Source: Trichoplax adhaerens
Lineage: Eukaryota > Placozoa > Uniplacotomia > Trichoplacea > Trichoplacidae
DNA: 64,000 nucleotides
Direction of reading: 5' to 3'
NCBI RefSeq assembly: GCF_000150275.1
Contig: NW_002060961.1
Location: 187,046-251,045, forward strand
Of this stretch, positions 38,571-49,226 are shown piece after piece. The notes under the pieces are model-generated. The model saw nothing but the letters and a program-made list of their open reading frames with translations. It was not told where the DNA came from and made no database searches. The position numbers were made by a program, and so were the translations under genes. How positions within the stretch are numbered: the stretch's first letter is position 1; every line of letters begins with the position of its first letter.

Positions 38571-38674
38571 GAGCATAGAACCAAACCTTCGACAGGTGTA
38601 TCTGCAATCCCTCAAGACCACAATGCTAATCGCTGGCATCAATCAATACGGAAAAGAGGGAGAGCATTATCGCT

Positions 38675-39770
38675 ATTGACATTTTGGTGGAAAAACTACT
38701 GCAGTACTGCATGGGCAAGTTGGAACGTTGACCGATAATTATTATGATTGAATTTAAATTTTGCAATTATAGTATGTACAGTACAGCATCGCTATTGACA
38801 TTTTGGTGGAAAGAGGAAAATTACTGCAGCACTGCATGGGCAAGTTGGAACGCTGACCGATAATTATTATGATTATGATTGAATTCCAATTTTTGCAATT
38901 ACTGTACAGTATCGCTGTTGACATTTTGGTGGAAAAACAACTGCAGTACTGCATGGGCAAGTTGGAACGTTGACCGATAATGAATATGATTGAATTCAAA
39001 TTTTTGCAATTACAGTACTGTACAGCATCGCTATTGACATTTTGGTGGAAAAATTACTTCAGCACTGCATGGGCAAGTTGGAACGTTGACCGATAATTAT
39101 TATGATTATGATTGAATTCCAATTTTGCAATTACTGTACTGTACAGTATCGCTGTTGACATTTTGGTGGAAAAACAACTGCAGTGCTGCATGGGCAAGTT
39201 GGAACGTTGACCGATAATTATTATGATTATGATTGAATTTAAATTTTTGCAATTACAGTACTGTACACTGTACAGCATCGCTATTGACATTTTGGTGGAA
39301 AAATTACTTCAGCACTGCATGGGCAGGTTGGAACGTTGACCGATAATTATTATGATTGAATTTAAATTTTGCAATTACAGTATGTACAGTACAGCATCGC
39401 TATTGACATTTTGGTGGAAAGAGGAAAATTACTGCAGTACTGCATGGGCAAGTTGGAACGTTGACCGATAATTATTATGATTATGATTGAATTCAAATTT
39501 TTGCAATTACAGTACTGTACACTGTACAGCATCGCTATTGACATTTTGGTGGAAAAATTACTTCAGCACTGCATGGGCAAGCTGGAACGTTGACCGATAA
39601 TTATTATAATTATGATTGAATTCCAATTTTGCAATTACTGTACAGTATCGCTGTTGACATTTTGGTGGAAAAACAACTGCAGTACTGCATGGGCAAGTTG
39701 GAACGTTGACCGATAATGAATATGATTGAATTCAAGTTTTGCAATTACCGTGCTGTACTGTACAGTACAG
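38675..39770. repeat. Minisatellite, 9 copies of a 116-129 bp unit
   Basis: Each unit contains TCGCTRTTGACATTTTGGTG, a CTGCATGGGCAAGTTGGAAC box, GTTGACCGATAAT, a variable (TTATGA)n tract, TTGCAATTA, and a short GTACTGTACAG spacer. The GCATGGGC box recurs near 38710, 38834, 38952, 39068, 39189, 39318, 39442, 39571 and 39688. Minus-strand open frames crossing the array simply translate the repeat. It lies between the divergent RABL3 and DNAJC30-like genes. Confidence 0.95.
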
Positions 39771-40130
39771 TACGTAGAGTAGAGGCGTAAATGAACTAGA
39801 TCCATAGCTGGATAGGGGAGCGTGAGAGACGAAAGAAGTTGAAGAAAGCTTTCATCGCACTATCGCCATTTATGACAAGATCGTGCCTTGATAGAGACAC
39901 TTGGGTTAAATTTTCCAAAAATTGGAACCTCTTAAATGAAAAAGTTCACGTTAAATGTCGTATGTGGGTGTCAGCGAAATGATCCTCACTTGCGATCATA
40001 GAATCATCAACGCACCCTCGACAAGGACGATGGTTCATAAAAGCGAGCCAATCGGTTTATATATGTAGACTAAAATGACTCTAATTATGGGCACAACGAG
40101 GCGCAACCCTGCGCAGTGAGTGTGCACCAA

Positions 40131-40475
40131 GAATACAGTAGCAGTGTACCGAACCGTACCTGACCGTACAGTACTCTACTGTACTGTATTTGTATTAATG
40201 CAAAATTGAAATGAACTATTGTACTGTACTGTACAGTGTACAGTGTACAGTAGCGGCTGGTTTTGTGCCACTCGCTACACTGTACACTGTACTGTACTGT
40301 ACGTTTTGGACGATAGCGTACAGTACTGTACACTGTACAGTACACTTGAATGACCAGAAAATTGATAAAATCCTCTACGTTCTTTTCCATTCAAGGCAGC
40401 TTTCCGTCCGTCTTTCTTTTCAGTACAGTACTGTACTGTACTGTACTGTACTGTTGCAGCATGGTACTGTAGCAC
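40131..40475. promoter_or_regulatory. GTAC palindrome clusters upstream of the DNAJC30-like gene
   Basis: Several dense blocks (about 40131-40190, 40215-40255, 40277-40355, 40421-40475) made of TGTACAGT and TACTGTACTG units, one being a near-perfect (GTACT)n tract. The last block ends about 45 bp before the start codon at 40521. Inverted arrangement allows hairpins. Open frames through it are repeat-derived. Confidence 0.55.
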
Positions 40476-40520
40476 GGGTTGCGACCATACGACCAGGTCT
40501 GACAAAATTGGGGAAATAAA

Positions 40521-41162
40521 ATGGATAAAATAGTCTATCGAACTCGCATCTCCTCGGCTATTCTTGCTGTTGTGAATGGTTTAAGGGGACCCTTAACAAA
40601 AAGTGGTACGTACAAATCCAATGTAGCTTCAATATGCCGCATTTCTCTTCAACGATTATATTCAACAGAAATAATTAAAGCCAATCGTCCAAATTACTAT
40701 TACGTGCTTGGTATATCGCCGAGCGCAACTCAAGCTGAGATCAAAGCTTCTTATTATCGCCTTTGCAAGAAATATCACCCTGACGTAATCGGTAGTAGCC
40801 TGGTAGATCATAATAAATTTACTGAAATTACTGAGGCGTATTCAGTTTTAGCTTCTGTCGAATTGCGTCGAAAGTATGACAGAAGTATGATGGTAGAACA
40901 TGGGTATCCGGCACATTCTACACGTTCAAAAAACAATCCTCGACCAACCATGCATTCTAGTAGTCGGTTTGATCGATCTCGTCGAGCTGACTATGCTAGC
41001 GCTTATACGTTGAAAAGAAACGATCAATCGCCACATGCGGCAAAAGAAGCTACGGATCGAATGAATCAAGTTGCAGCTGAAACGAGGGAACATCGGAGAT
41101 CAATTTGGACGGTTATGCTACTAATTCTAATTTTGGCTCCTATATTGACCCGTATCAGTTGA
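40521..41162 (+). CDS. DNAJC30-like mitochondrial J-domain protein
   Basis: Intronless gene of 213 codons. The N-terminus is basic and Ser-rich without acidic residues apart from Asp2 (MDKIVYRTRI to about residue 48), fitting a mitochondrial targeting sequence. A J domain spans residues about 58-122 (NYYYVLGISPSATQAEIKAS, then YHPD with the HPD triad at 86-88, then LRRKYDR). The linker is basic and Ser/Arg-rich. A single hydrophobic helix at about 194-210 lies at the C-terminus. This layout (presequence, J domain, C-terminal membrane anchor, single exon) matches DNAJC30, an inner-membrane protein linked to ATP synthase and complex I maintenance. DNAJC4 has a similar layout and is the main alternative. 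HPD is intact, so Hsp70 stimulation is expected. A GTAC cluster sits immediately upstream. Confidence 0.8.
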   Translation: MDKIVYRTRISSAILAVVNGLRGPLTKSGTYKSNVASICRISLQRLYSTEIIKANRPNYYYVLGISPSATQAEIKASYYRLCKKYHPDVIGSSLVDHNKFTEITEAYSVLASVELRRKYDRSMMVEHGYPAHSTRSKNNPRPTMHSSSRFDRSRRADYASAYTLKRNDQSPHAAKEATDRMNQVAAETREHRRSIWTVMLLILILAPILTRIS

Positions 41163-42674
41163 ATCAGATTGGATGAAAAATTACCAATGATTTGCTGACT
41201 TGACAAACTACAGTAGTTTATCACTTTGAAAAGTGATTCCTCAGTAACCTTGACCTAGCCTACACAGATATGTACAGTATTTTACAAGTTGAAGACTCGG
41301 ATTCCTGCTATTATTAGAGTCATGACTGTTGTACTGTTAACACTATACAGTACAGAAAGACAAGTTGACATTCCAATCAATATTACGCAAGATACCAATG
41401 AATGGAAAATTTCATTTCATCTTCTGACTTTTACTTTCCTGTCACCAACCAGCTTTATGATAACATAACTTAAAGGTCAACTTCTACATATTCACAGTAC
41501 TGTACTTTGTAAGCCGATGACTATTTTAGTTAGGTAAAACTAGAGAACTGATTTTATTGAATAATTTGCCGAGCTTCCCTACACTTCGCCTGCTGCTAGC
41601 CTTGGTCAATTATCCTGCAAAAATAATATAATCAATTATATAATTATCGATGTGTGGACATCTACTGACTAACTTCTACGATCTTCCTACTATTAGTCAG
41701 AATTACAGCCACAAGACTAGACTACATTACAAGAGCTTGTACTAATCAATTCCTGTAGCACATCATAACCAGTGATTCATAGTCACCATCTAAGAACGTT
41801 GGTTTTACTAAATTTAGTCAACTAAAATTTCACGGTAGTTTATACTAACACATTTCTACAGAGCGGACCGTATAAATAAGCTATATTCTAGCTCAGGTAG
41901 TTTTTCATCGTTACTGCAAACGGACAATGTACGTATATTTAAAAGATAAGAAACTGAACTTATCAGAGAAGTAAAACATCAATCTTTGCATTTATAGAAA
42001 CTATAGCAGTTGCCTTGAGCATCAGAAGTATATTGTAAATATGCAATGTAATTAACGTACCGAATGAAAGCTTCCATCTTTTGTAAACTACTGGTACTGT
42101 ATCTGGTGTACCATCGCTCATGCTGTAAATTGATCTGATTAATTGTCAATCAGTGATAAATTGTATAGTGAAGTAAAAAGTAAAAGTACAGTATAGGACG
42201 CAAAGTATAATGAGTGAGGATCTACTAGTATTTAATAACTATTATTATAGTACGCAATGATACTGATTACAGAGTATTCGCCAAGCATTCAATCAAGTAT
42301 TTACGTGTAGTATATTACATTATCTTGCAATTCAGTTCCTAAACTGGTACACACGCTAAAGCTGAGCGATTGCTGCGAATATTTCAATTTCTATGCTATT
42401 ACGTACAGAATCAAGCATACTTATGATTTTATTCTCGATTTTACGCTTGTCACAAAGTGACTTTTATTAACTAATGCTTAGCTTATTTTCGTCCGATAAC
42501 AAACTTGCTATTTGTCCAAAATACCGTTATTTATGGCGTTATACATTCTTTTAAAGATAAATGCATAGTTTTATAATATTATCTCAATACTTATAATTAA
42601 TTAATATTTACGGAAATTGACTTTTTTTTCAATAAAGTTTTGGATTTAGTTTTGTCTAAGAGAGTCTAATGTAG
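41163..42674. other. Intergenic region
   Basis: No gene, repeat array or RNA seen. Isolated TACAGTA motifs only. Confidence 0.4.
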
Positions 42675-43013
42675 TTATTGCTCCCCTGATGATAGGAGAT
42701 CGTCAGTATTTAGAGTCGTACAGTAAGTAGATATCGGGGAGGACAAACCGAACACTCGACTTAACTCTGATTTAACGCCATTCAAGGCCTTATTTCGACG
42801 TATTGACGAGTAGTAACTTTGTAAAACTGCCGGTATAGAGTTAGAATGAGCGTCTGACTGAGCAGGTAGATACCATGCATATGAAAGTGGACGATGATCG
42901 GCAGAACCAGTGTTTCCGTTATACATTACAAATGCTGTCAATGTATTTGAGGTAAAAAGTCGAAACGAATATGTCAAGCGACCGTGATAACGTAAAGTAA
43001 AAGGTGCAAGCAT
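42675..43013 (-). CDS. Orphan ORF, 112 codons, possible mitochondrial or secreted N-terminus
   Basis: Uninterrupted ATG-initiated frame on the minus strand. The first 25 residues (MLAPFTLRYHGRLTYSFRLF and on) are basic and hydrophobic without acidic residues, like a mitochondrial presequence. The rest is Ser/Tyr/Leu-rich with an acidic end (DDLLSSGEQ). No family is recognised. In favour of it being real: length in AT-rich DNA, balanced composition, and a GTACTGTACAG cluster about 145 bp upstream, the arrangement seen at recognised genes. Against: no homology evidence and no clear poly(A) signal close to the stop. Confidence 0.45.
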   Translation of the reverse strand: MLAPFTLRYHGRLTYSFRLFTSNTLTAFVMYNGNTGSADHRPLSYAWYLPAQSDAHSNSIPAVLQSYYSSIRRNKALNGVKSELSRVFGLSSPISTYCTTLNTDDLLSSGEQ

Positions 43014-43467
43014 AGCACGCGAAGTATCACGAACGAGGGATCAACTAGTAATATGCGTATATAATTTTGTAATTATTAGCAGGAATTCGAAAGTGATTGA
43101 TTATAATCCCCATCATCTCCAGCACGAGTAAACGCTTCCAGTAGACAGCATTGTTTACAGTACTGTACAGTAAGTATATAACTTCCAATAATTATCATTC
43201 ATCTTATCATACTGTAATAAATGTCCAATTCCTGCTAATAACGTGCTTAGCGACTTTGGTCGGTAGTAAACATTTCAAGTTTATTTTGTTGTGAGCAATA
43301 CAGTCGTCCTGTTGTGGTCAATCGGCCCAATTGCTAGAATTGACTTACGTAGGATTATCCGACTAATTTCGCTTTGATCATCGGGTATTTATCGAGCTAT
43401 GAGGGAAAAGGACGAAATCAAAATTTGCCGGTGGTCATCCCAGGGGCTAGGGTTAGACTCCTCTTTT

Positions 43468-44000
43468 CTACAGTACACTGTACTGTAGGATTACAGTGTA
43501 ACATACTGTACACTGTGCTTGTACCAATCAAGTTTATGATCGAGATCACGTGAACTATTGATCGGTCAAATCGTGGAAACGGACTACTGTACTGTACACT
43601 GTACAGTGTACAGTATTTCTTTGGTCATTTTCAAGCTACACCAATCAAATTTAGGATCGAGATCACGTGAACTATTGATCAGTCAAATCGTCGAAACTGA
43701 CTACTGTATTTCCTTGGTCATTTTAACTGCACTCCACCACTGGAACCGTACCCTACAGTACACCAATCAAGTTTATGATCGAGATCACGTGTACTATTGA
43801 TCAGTCAAATCGTCGAAACTGACTACTGTATTTCCTTGGTCATTTTAACTGCACTCCACCACTGGAACCGTACCCTACAGTACACCAATCAAGTTTATGA
43901 TCGAGATCACGTGAACAATTGATTGGTCAACGCGTCGTATTGGCTTGGTCATTTCAACAACACTCCACAACTGAAACCGTCCCCTACACTATACTATACT
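43468..44000. repeat. Tandem repeat, 4 copies of about 120 bp, with a GTAC cluster in the first unit
   Basis: Units begin near 43522, 43639, 43762 and 43883, each with CACCAATCAARTTTATGATC followed by GAGATCACGTG (a perfect CACGTG palindrome). Next come a TTGATCAGTCAA box and TTGGTCATTT. Copies 2 and 3 are nearly identical; copy 4 is the most diverged. The first unit and the sequence before it contain dense TGTACAGT blocks (43468-43515, 43583-43615). Confidence 0.9.
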
Positions 44001-45001
44001 ACTCAGTACTGTTCAAGTATTCATAGTCCGATGACTAGGCAACATTTCAGAGTAAACAAGTGCAGCCGTATCCTGTGCAATGGGCATCAGGGGTTGCTTA
44101 TAAATTTATTTGAAACTTGCAAATTGACGACTGTCTGTAAATAAAGTAGAATAGAAAAGCAATGTCTAAAAAGTAAGTCAAGATGAGTATCATTGAAATC
44201 AATTAGGAAATGAATGCATCAATATTAATCTTTCTAGACGGTATATGTCTCTGCCATGTACTCGTACACCCCTCCACTGACTCAGTCTACAGTAGAGCAT
44301 AGGAGACTAGTGTTTCTATGCTAGTGTTAAGCTACAGTAACTTCACAATTTAGTAAGCAATTTACTCCAAATCATTTGTAATTCAATTGACGATGGATGC
44401 ATGGGATTGAATCGTTTAAACATGCCATCCAAATGGTTTGCATCTATTAAGATTGATTTACTTAGTCCTTTATTGAATCGATTTTGCAAGGCTAAATAGT
44501 ATCTGTTGCTGCATTCAAATCGGACATACTTCCTATATAGTGTATTGCCGGAGATAGCTTGATCAACTTCAACGGCTTACTTTTCGTCCTTATCATGTTA
44601 TATCACGATATCATGCCACTCTATACGGTAGTTAGACTATTTAAATGTCCTCAATCGCCTTGTACTGTATATAAAATGTTACTGAAGAAATGGTGATTGA
44701 TTTGTGAAGGGATAATGACCTCCTCGATAGATAAAAGATAAGCACATGCCAACTAGAAAGTTACCAGTAATCCATCACGATACTGTATATATGTTATGTA
44801 TATATATATATATATGTCATATACATTTGTTAGTTAATCCAATGTTTATTATGTCAAGCAAATGCTATTAAAAATCTGTCACACAATGCAGTTATTGCTA
44901 TACAGCGAATATCTTCATATCTGGCAGTATTATGACATGGATAATAGTAATTATACTATCAACTGTCGGAAAAATCTTATCCTATGTGCTCTTATCCTTC
45001 A

Positions 45002-48000
45002 ATGGCTACTAGGAATAAAAGAAAGAGGGAAAGTAGCGATTCGATCAGTTCTTCCGATGGCGAAAGTATGTATTATCATATATTATAGAAAAAATCCATA
45101 ATGTAAACAATTTTAAGAAAGTACTAGTCGATGCTTTTGATGTGAAGGTTTCACATAAAGTGAATGTTTGAAGAATTGCTATAGCAATATTCATATACCG
45201 TACCTGGATCAACTCATTTAATGTATGCACAATAGCGTACAAAACTGTCAGTAAACTACACATACTGATCTATAAAATCAATATTTTCACCCTTGATTCC
45301 ATCATATTCTCATTCTGAACAGAGCATTCAAGCAGCCATCATAAAAAGCATAAAAAGAAACAAGAAAGCGATCGCAGAAATGTCAAAGATATAGGTATCC
45401 TAATGATAATTTTTATATCAAACAAATTGAGTAGCAAACGTCTTGCCTTTTCAATATAGTCAGCACTTCACATCGATGCGACACTTAAACTTTTATAATG
45501 CATCTGACTTGTATAAAAAACATATTCTATTTAGTCTACTTAGCATAACACTTAGGATAGGTATATTGTATTCTTATTAGTGCAATAACCTCACTCATTT
45601 GAGAATGAATCTCTTGGCCATAGGTCCTGACGATTTTTACAATAAAAACTCCGAATTTCGGACATGGTTAATTGAGAAAGTAAATATGTGAAAAGTTATG
45701 GTAGTGCATAAAGCACTTGTATTACACTTTGATATCATTGGTTATCACATTGGTACCGAATACTACGATATCAGCAACGATAAAAACGATGAATCCTTTG
45801 ATTTTTTAAGATCTAACTGAATTTCTTTAATACTTTTTAAGTATGGCGCCCATTTTGACAGTTATTCTAGTAGCAAGGCAAAGAAAATGTTTAAAAAGTT
45901 TTGTAAGAAATGGAATAAAGGAAAATTAAATGAGGTTAACATAGTATTCAAATTTATACCGCTATTCCATACAAATTTTTGTTACACCACTATATACGAT
46001 TCTAAAATGGACCTATGCATGGTTCAAATATGGAAAGCGCTTTTTTGAAACTTTATAAAGTAACAAGTGTGCAGTATTGTGCTACTGTACATGTATACTT
46101 TGATAATAAATACAATTTATTTGGTCTTTATTTAGAAATATTATAATGGAATTCAACCATCCACTATAGAACGTGAAGCTAGGACGGGCTACAAATGGAA
46201 GGTAGATAATACTCTAGCATTTATTTTATTTTAATAGTAAAGTAGGCTGGTTATCAATATACTGACGCTCTTCTGCTACCCAGTATAAATGCAGATTCAA
46301 CAGTTCTTGTAACGGATATTTATTCTTACACTATAGTTCGCATCTGATATTGATGATATCAAATTAGGATCTGTGAAAGATAAAGTTGGTAGTTGGACTA
46401 AAGGTAAAGGTGTAGAGTTACAACTAGGCGATAATAAAACACATCCTAAACATGTTGGCGACGCAGAATCGATCAAGCCAATTCAAGGACCAGCTGCTGG
46501 CCCTAGAATAGTATGTTTATTATACCGAGAAAATTGCTTTTAACTATGCTGTATTACGACCTTGTAATGATAGTACTTTCATTACCTTTTATATTGCATA
46601 ATAAATTATAACCATTATAATGGATTTCTTAGTCTACAGCATCACAAGCTGATAAAGAAGAATGGAACGAGTACGAAAACTACTTCAATAAAAAAAGATC
46701 TAAAAATGCTAAGGAGCATGACAAAATGGTAACATTGCTTCTGAATATCTAATAATCCGGTCGTACATTTAAATTTATTTAGTAAATATTATTTAGGTTT
46801 TAGACGAATTATTGCCAAAAGCTACTGGAAGAGAAGCCGTAATAGAAAAAAGGAAGGCGAGATCGGAAACTAGGCGACATAGAGATGTTAGCCCAGGTTA
46901 GCGATCTTATATTGAATATAGCTTTCCATTAGCAACTAAAAGTACATTTATAACGGTAATGATCATTCACTTTAATAATTTAATTATGTAGTGGACTTGA
47001 CCGATAATCTCTAGATATTTGAAATTAACATTATCGAGCAAATTCTCTATAAAGTTGTCCCGTCAAAAATTTATTCACCAGAGAATCTATGTTTTTACGG
47101 GCAACAAATTTCAGCAGGCAACCATGTTGCCTCTAATGTTATCAGATTTTAAGAATGAGTTTTGCAATCTGAATTACTAGTATATGAAATAAAGAACGTA
47201 CGATAGAGTATTAAACGACGTTAGAAATCTGTATTTGTAAAGTATCTAGCAGATTCTTATAAAAGATTTCATGTCAAACCATTTGCTACTACAATGATAT
47301 TTTTTAGTTACTAATTCGTAACAATACCGTAGAAGTTACGTACTAATCTTTGATTATGTACAATTAGGGGTGTCGGAATCATTTTTAATGGGCTCAAGGT
47401 TAGATTTTGTTTACTTATTATCAGTACATGTTTGTACAGTATAATGTACTGCTTGCTAAGGGTTTACCCGTACGAGTATGATTGCAATGCTTGAAACAGT
47501 GGAATGGACTTCCTTTTAAAGCATACTGTACTTTTACGTAATAGCGGGCCTGACATCGAGAGAAATAAGCGAAAACGAGAGGAAAGAAGGTAAACAGGAT
47601 AAAGATAGTTACTCTCCTTTGCACTCATAGTATAACTAGCGAATATATCACATTTAGGAGAAATGATCTCGTATAATCTAGTTATAATTTACATTTTAAG
47701 TATTTCGATGTTCTACAGCTTCATTCTTTAATATATCTCGTACGCTAGGGTTAGACGATACCATGAAGCCGTAGAGAAAGTTAAAGGTTATCAAGAAAAA
47801 GAAAAGTCTCGGATGGCAGTATGTACAATAATCTGACTCTCCTGTATTACTGTATTTGTGTATATAAAACGTATATGGCACTCTACATCACTATCATAAA
47901 TTGCATATGTCAATAGTAAGTACCAATAGTTTATTAACTCAATGTTTCGCAAAACATAGGAGCTGTTGGCACTTGCTCGCGCGACAAAAAGTGAGAACGC

Positions 48001-48010
48001 CTTATGGTAG
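45002..48010 (+). CDS. SCI1-like nuclear protein (Lys/Arg-rich, conserved eukaryotic family)
   Basis: Eleven exons join in phase: 45002-45065, 45323-45394, 45624-45679, 45842-45934, 46136-46201, 46337-46510, 46633-46728, one from about 46799 to 46898, 47368-47398, 47749-47818 and 47960-48010. The N-terminus is basic (MATRNKRKRESSDSISSSDG, then HHKKHKKK), like a nuclear localisation signal. Next comes a conserved block: DDFYNKNSEFRTWLIEK, then KKFCKKWNKGKLN and KYYNGI. Further on are DELLPKATGREAVIEKRKAR, SESFLMG and YQEKEKSRM near the end. From memory this order matches the plant style cell-cycle inhibitor 1 (SCI1) family and its animal counterparts. Molecular function in animals is not known to me; a nuclear or nucleolar role is inferred. 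The gene model is stronger than the name. An AATAAA lies at about 48235. Confidence 0.72.
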
Positions 48011-49226
48011 CCTCGCAGCTTTCTCCGGATTTAGATTTTATGTTTAATTTCATGTAACATAAAATATAATTTATATATATGTTATCCGCATAAATTCTAT
48101 AACCTAGTTGAATGGAAGACTGTATCTCCTGAATGCATGTGTTAGCCATCAGGTTGCTTCATTGCCCATTTGTATTGATCTGCAACAGTATCTTCTCGCC
48201 TTTTCACTACACTATCTCACCAACGGTGATGCTATCAATAAAGATTTGATTTAGTAAATGAAATCGTAAGCTTTATAGGTCAGAATTCGTGAATCAAATA
48301 TTGAGAAATTTCATCGCTTGATTCCTTTGAAGATGCGGACACTAAATCTACATCATTCCTGTACTGTATTATATTGCATGCAAGTATTTTAGCGAAATAA
48401 GTCTGCTGAAACTTCGTTAAAGGTGTACTAATATTACAATAGAGACAAAATCAATTCTAACCTACAATCTAGTCTGTACAGCATACCGTAGTTGTATCAC
48501 TGTACCAAAAGTACTGGACTACCGTTAATTAATAGGCCATACGAATTCACTACGAATAAGAACCGGCTAGCTGTAGACGCCAAACAACTTTAAATTAGAA
48601 GCCAGTTTAAAACTATCATTATAAAAACTCCAACATCATGCTCAATGAATCTTTCTATAAAACATGTATTTCAGTTAAATTATACCAATACACTTTAAAT
48701 CGAAGAATAACGGTTTATTTCATTTACCGTTCAATTTACATTATGACGGCTTAAGGATGGATCTGAATCGATATCTCTAGGTATTTACCAGTAATTGGTC
48801 AAGTTTGTGTACAAGAGGCTAATTTTTTTCTTAAAATTACGATATCGGCACTACAGTTTCTACTTAAATTGCACGATAAACCTGATATAACTCATAGCTA
48901 AATGATACTTCAATATAAGATAAGAACGCGAAATTTGTAATAATGTTGTCATTATCATTACACTAAGAAGTAACGTAAATTTTAGTTGAATTAGAGAAAC
49001 TAGAGTGATTGTATAAATCTTATACTACCTATGTAGGCATGAATTGACATGTTGAAGATAACTACTGTACTTTTTCATAGCTACTCATAATCGGGCGATA
49101 AACTCCTACTAAAATATCGCCCCAAGGTTAAGTAACTCTACAGGCTACCATGAACAGTTTTAGATCAAAACCAGGAATTATTTTAGTTCTATACGTGTAT
49201 GAGAAAAATTTCATTAAAATATTTCA
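48011..49226. other. Intergenic region between convergent genes
   Basis: Contains the presumed 3' ends of the SCI1-like gene (+) and SNX3 (-). No additional gene or repeat was recognised. Confidence 0.4.

Noticed and set aside
38754-39544. Several similar minus-strand ORFs of 60-81 codons
   Set aside because: They are translations of the minisatellite unit and repeat with its period.
40085-40519. Overlapping ORFs on both strands (76-102 codons)
   Set aside because: They run through GTAC palindrome clusters, giving Tyr/Thr/Val/Cys-rich low-complexity peptides; they are repeat-derived.
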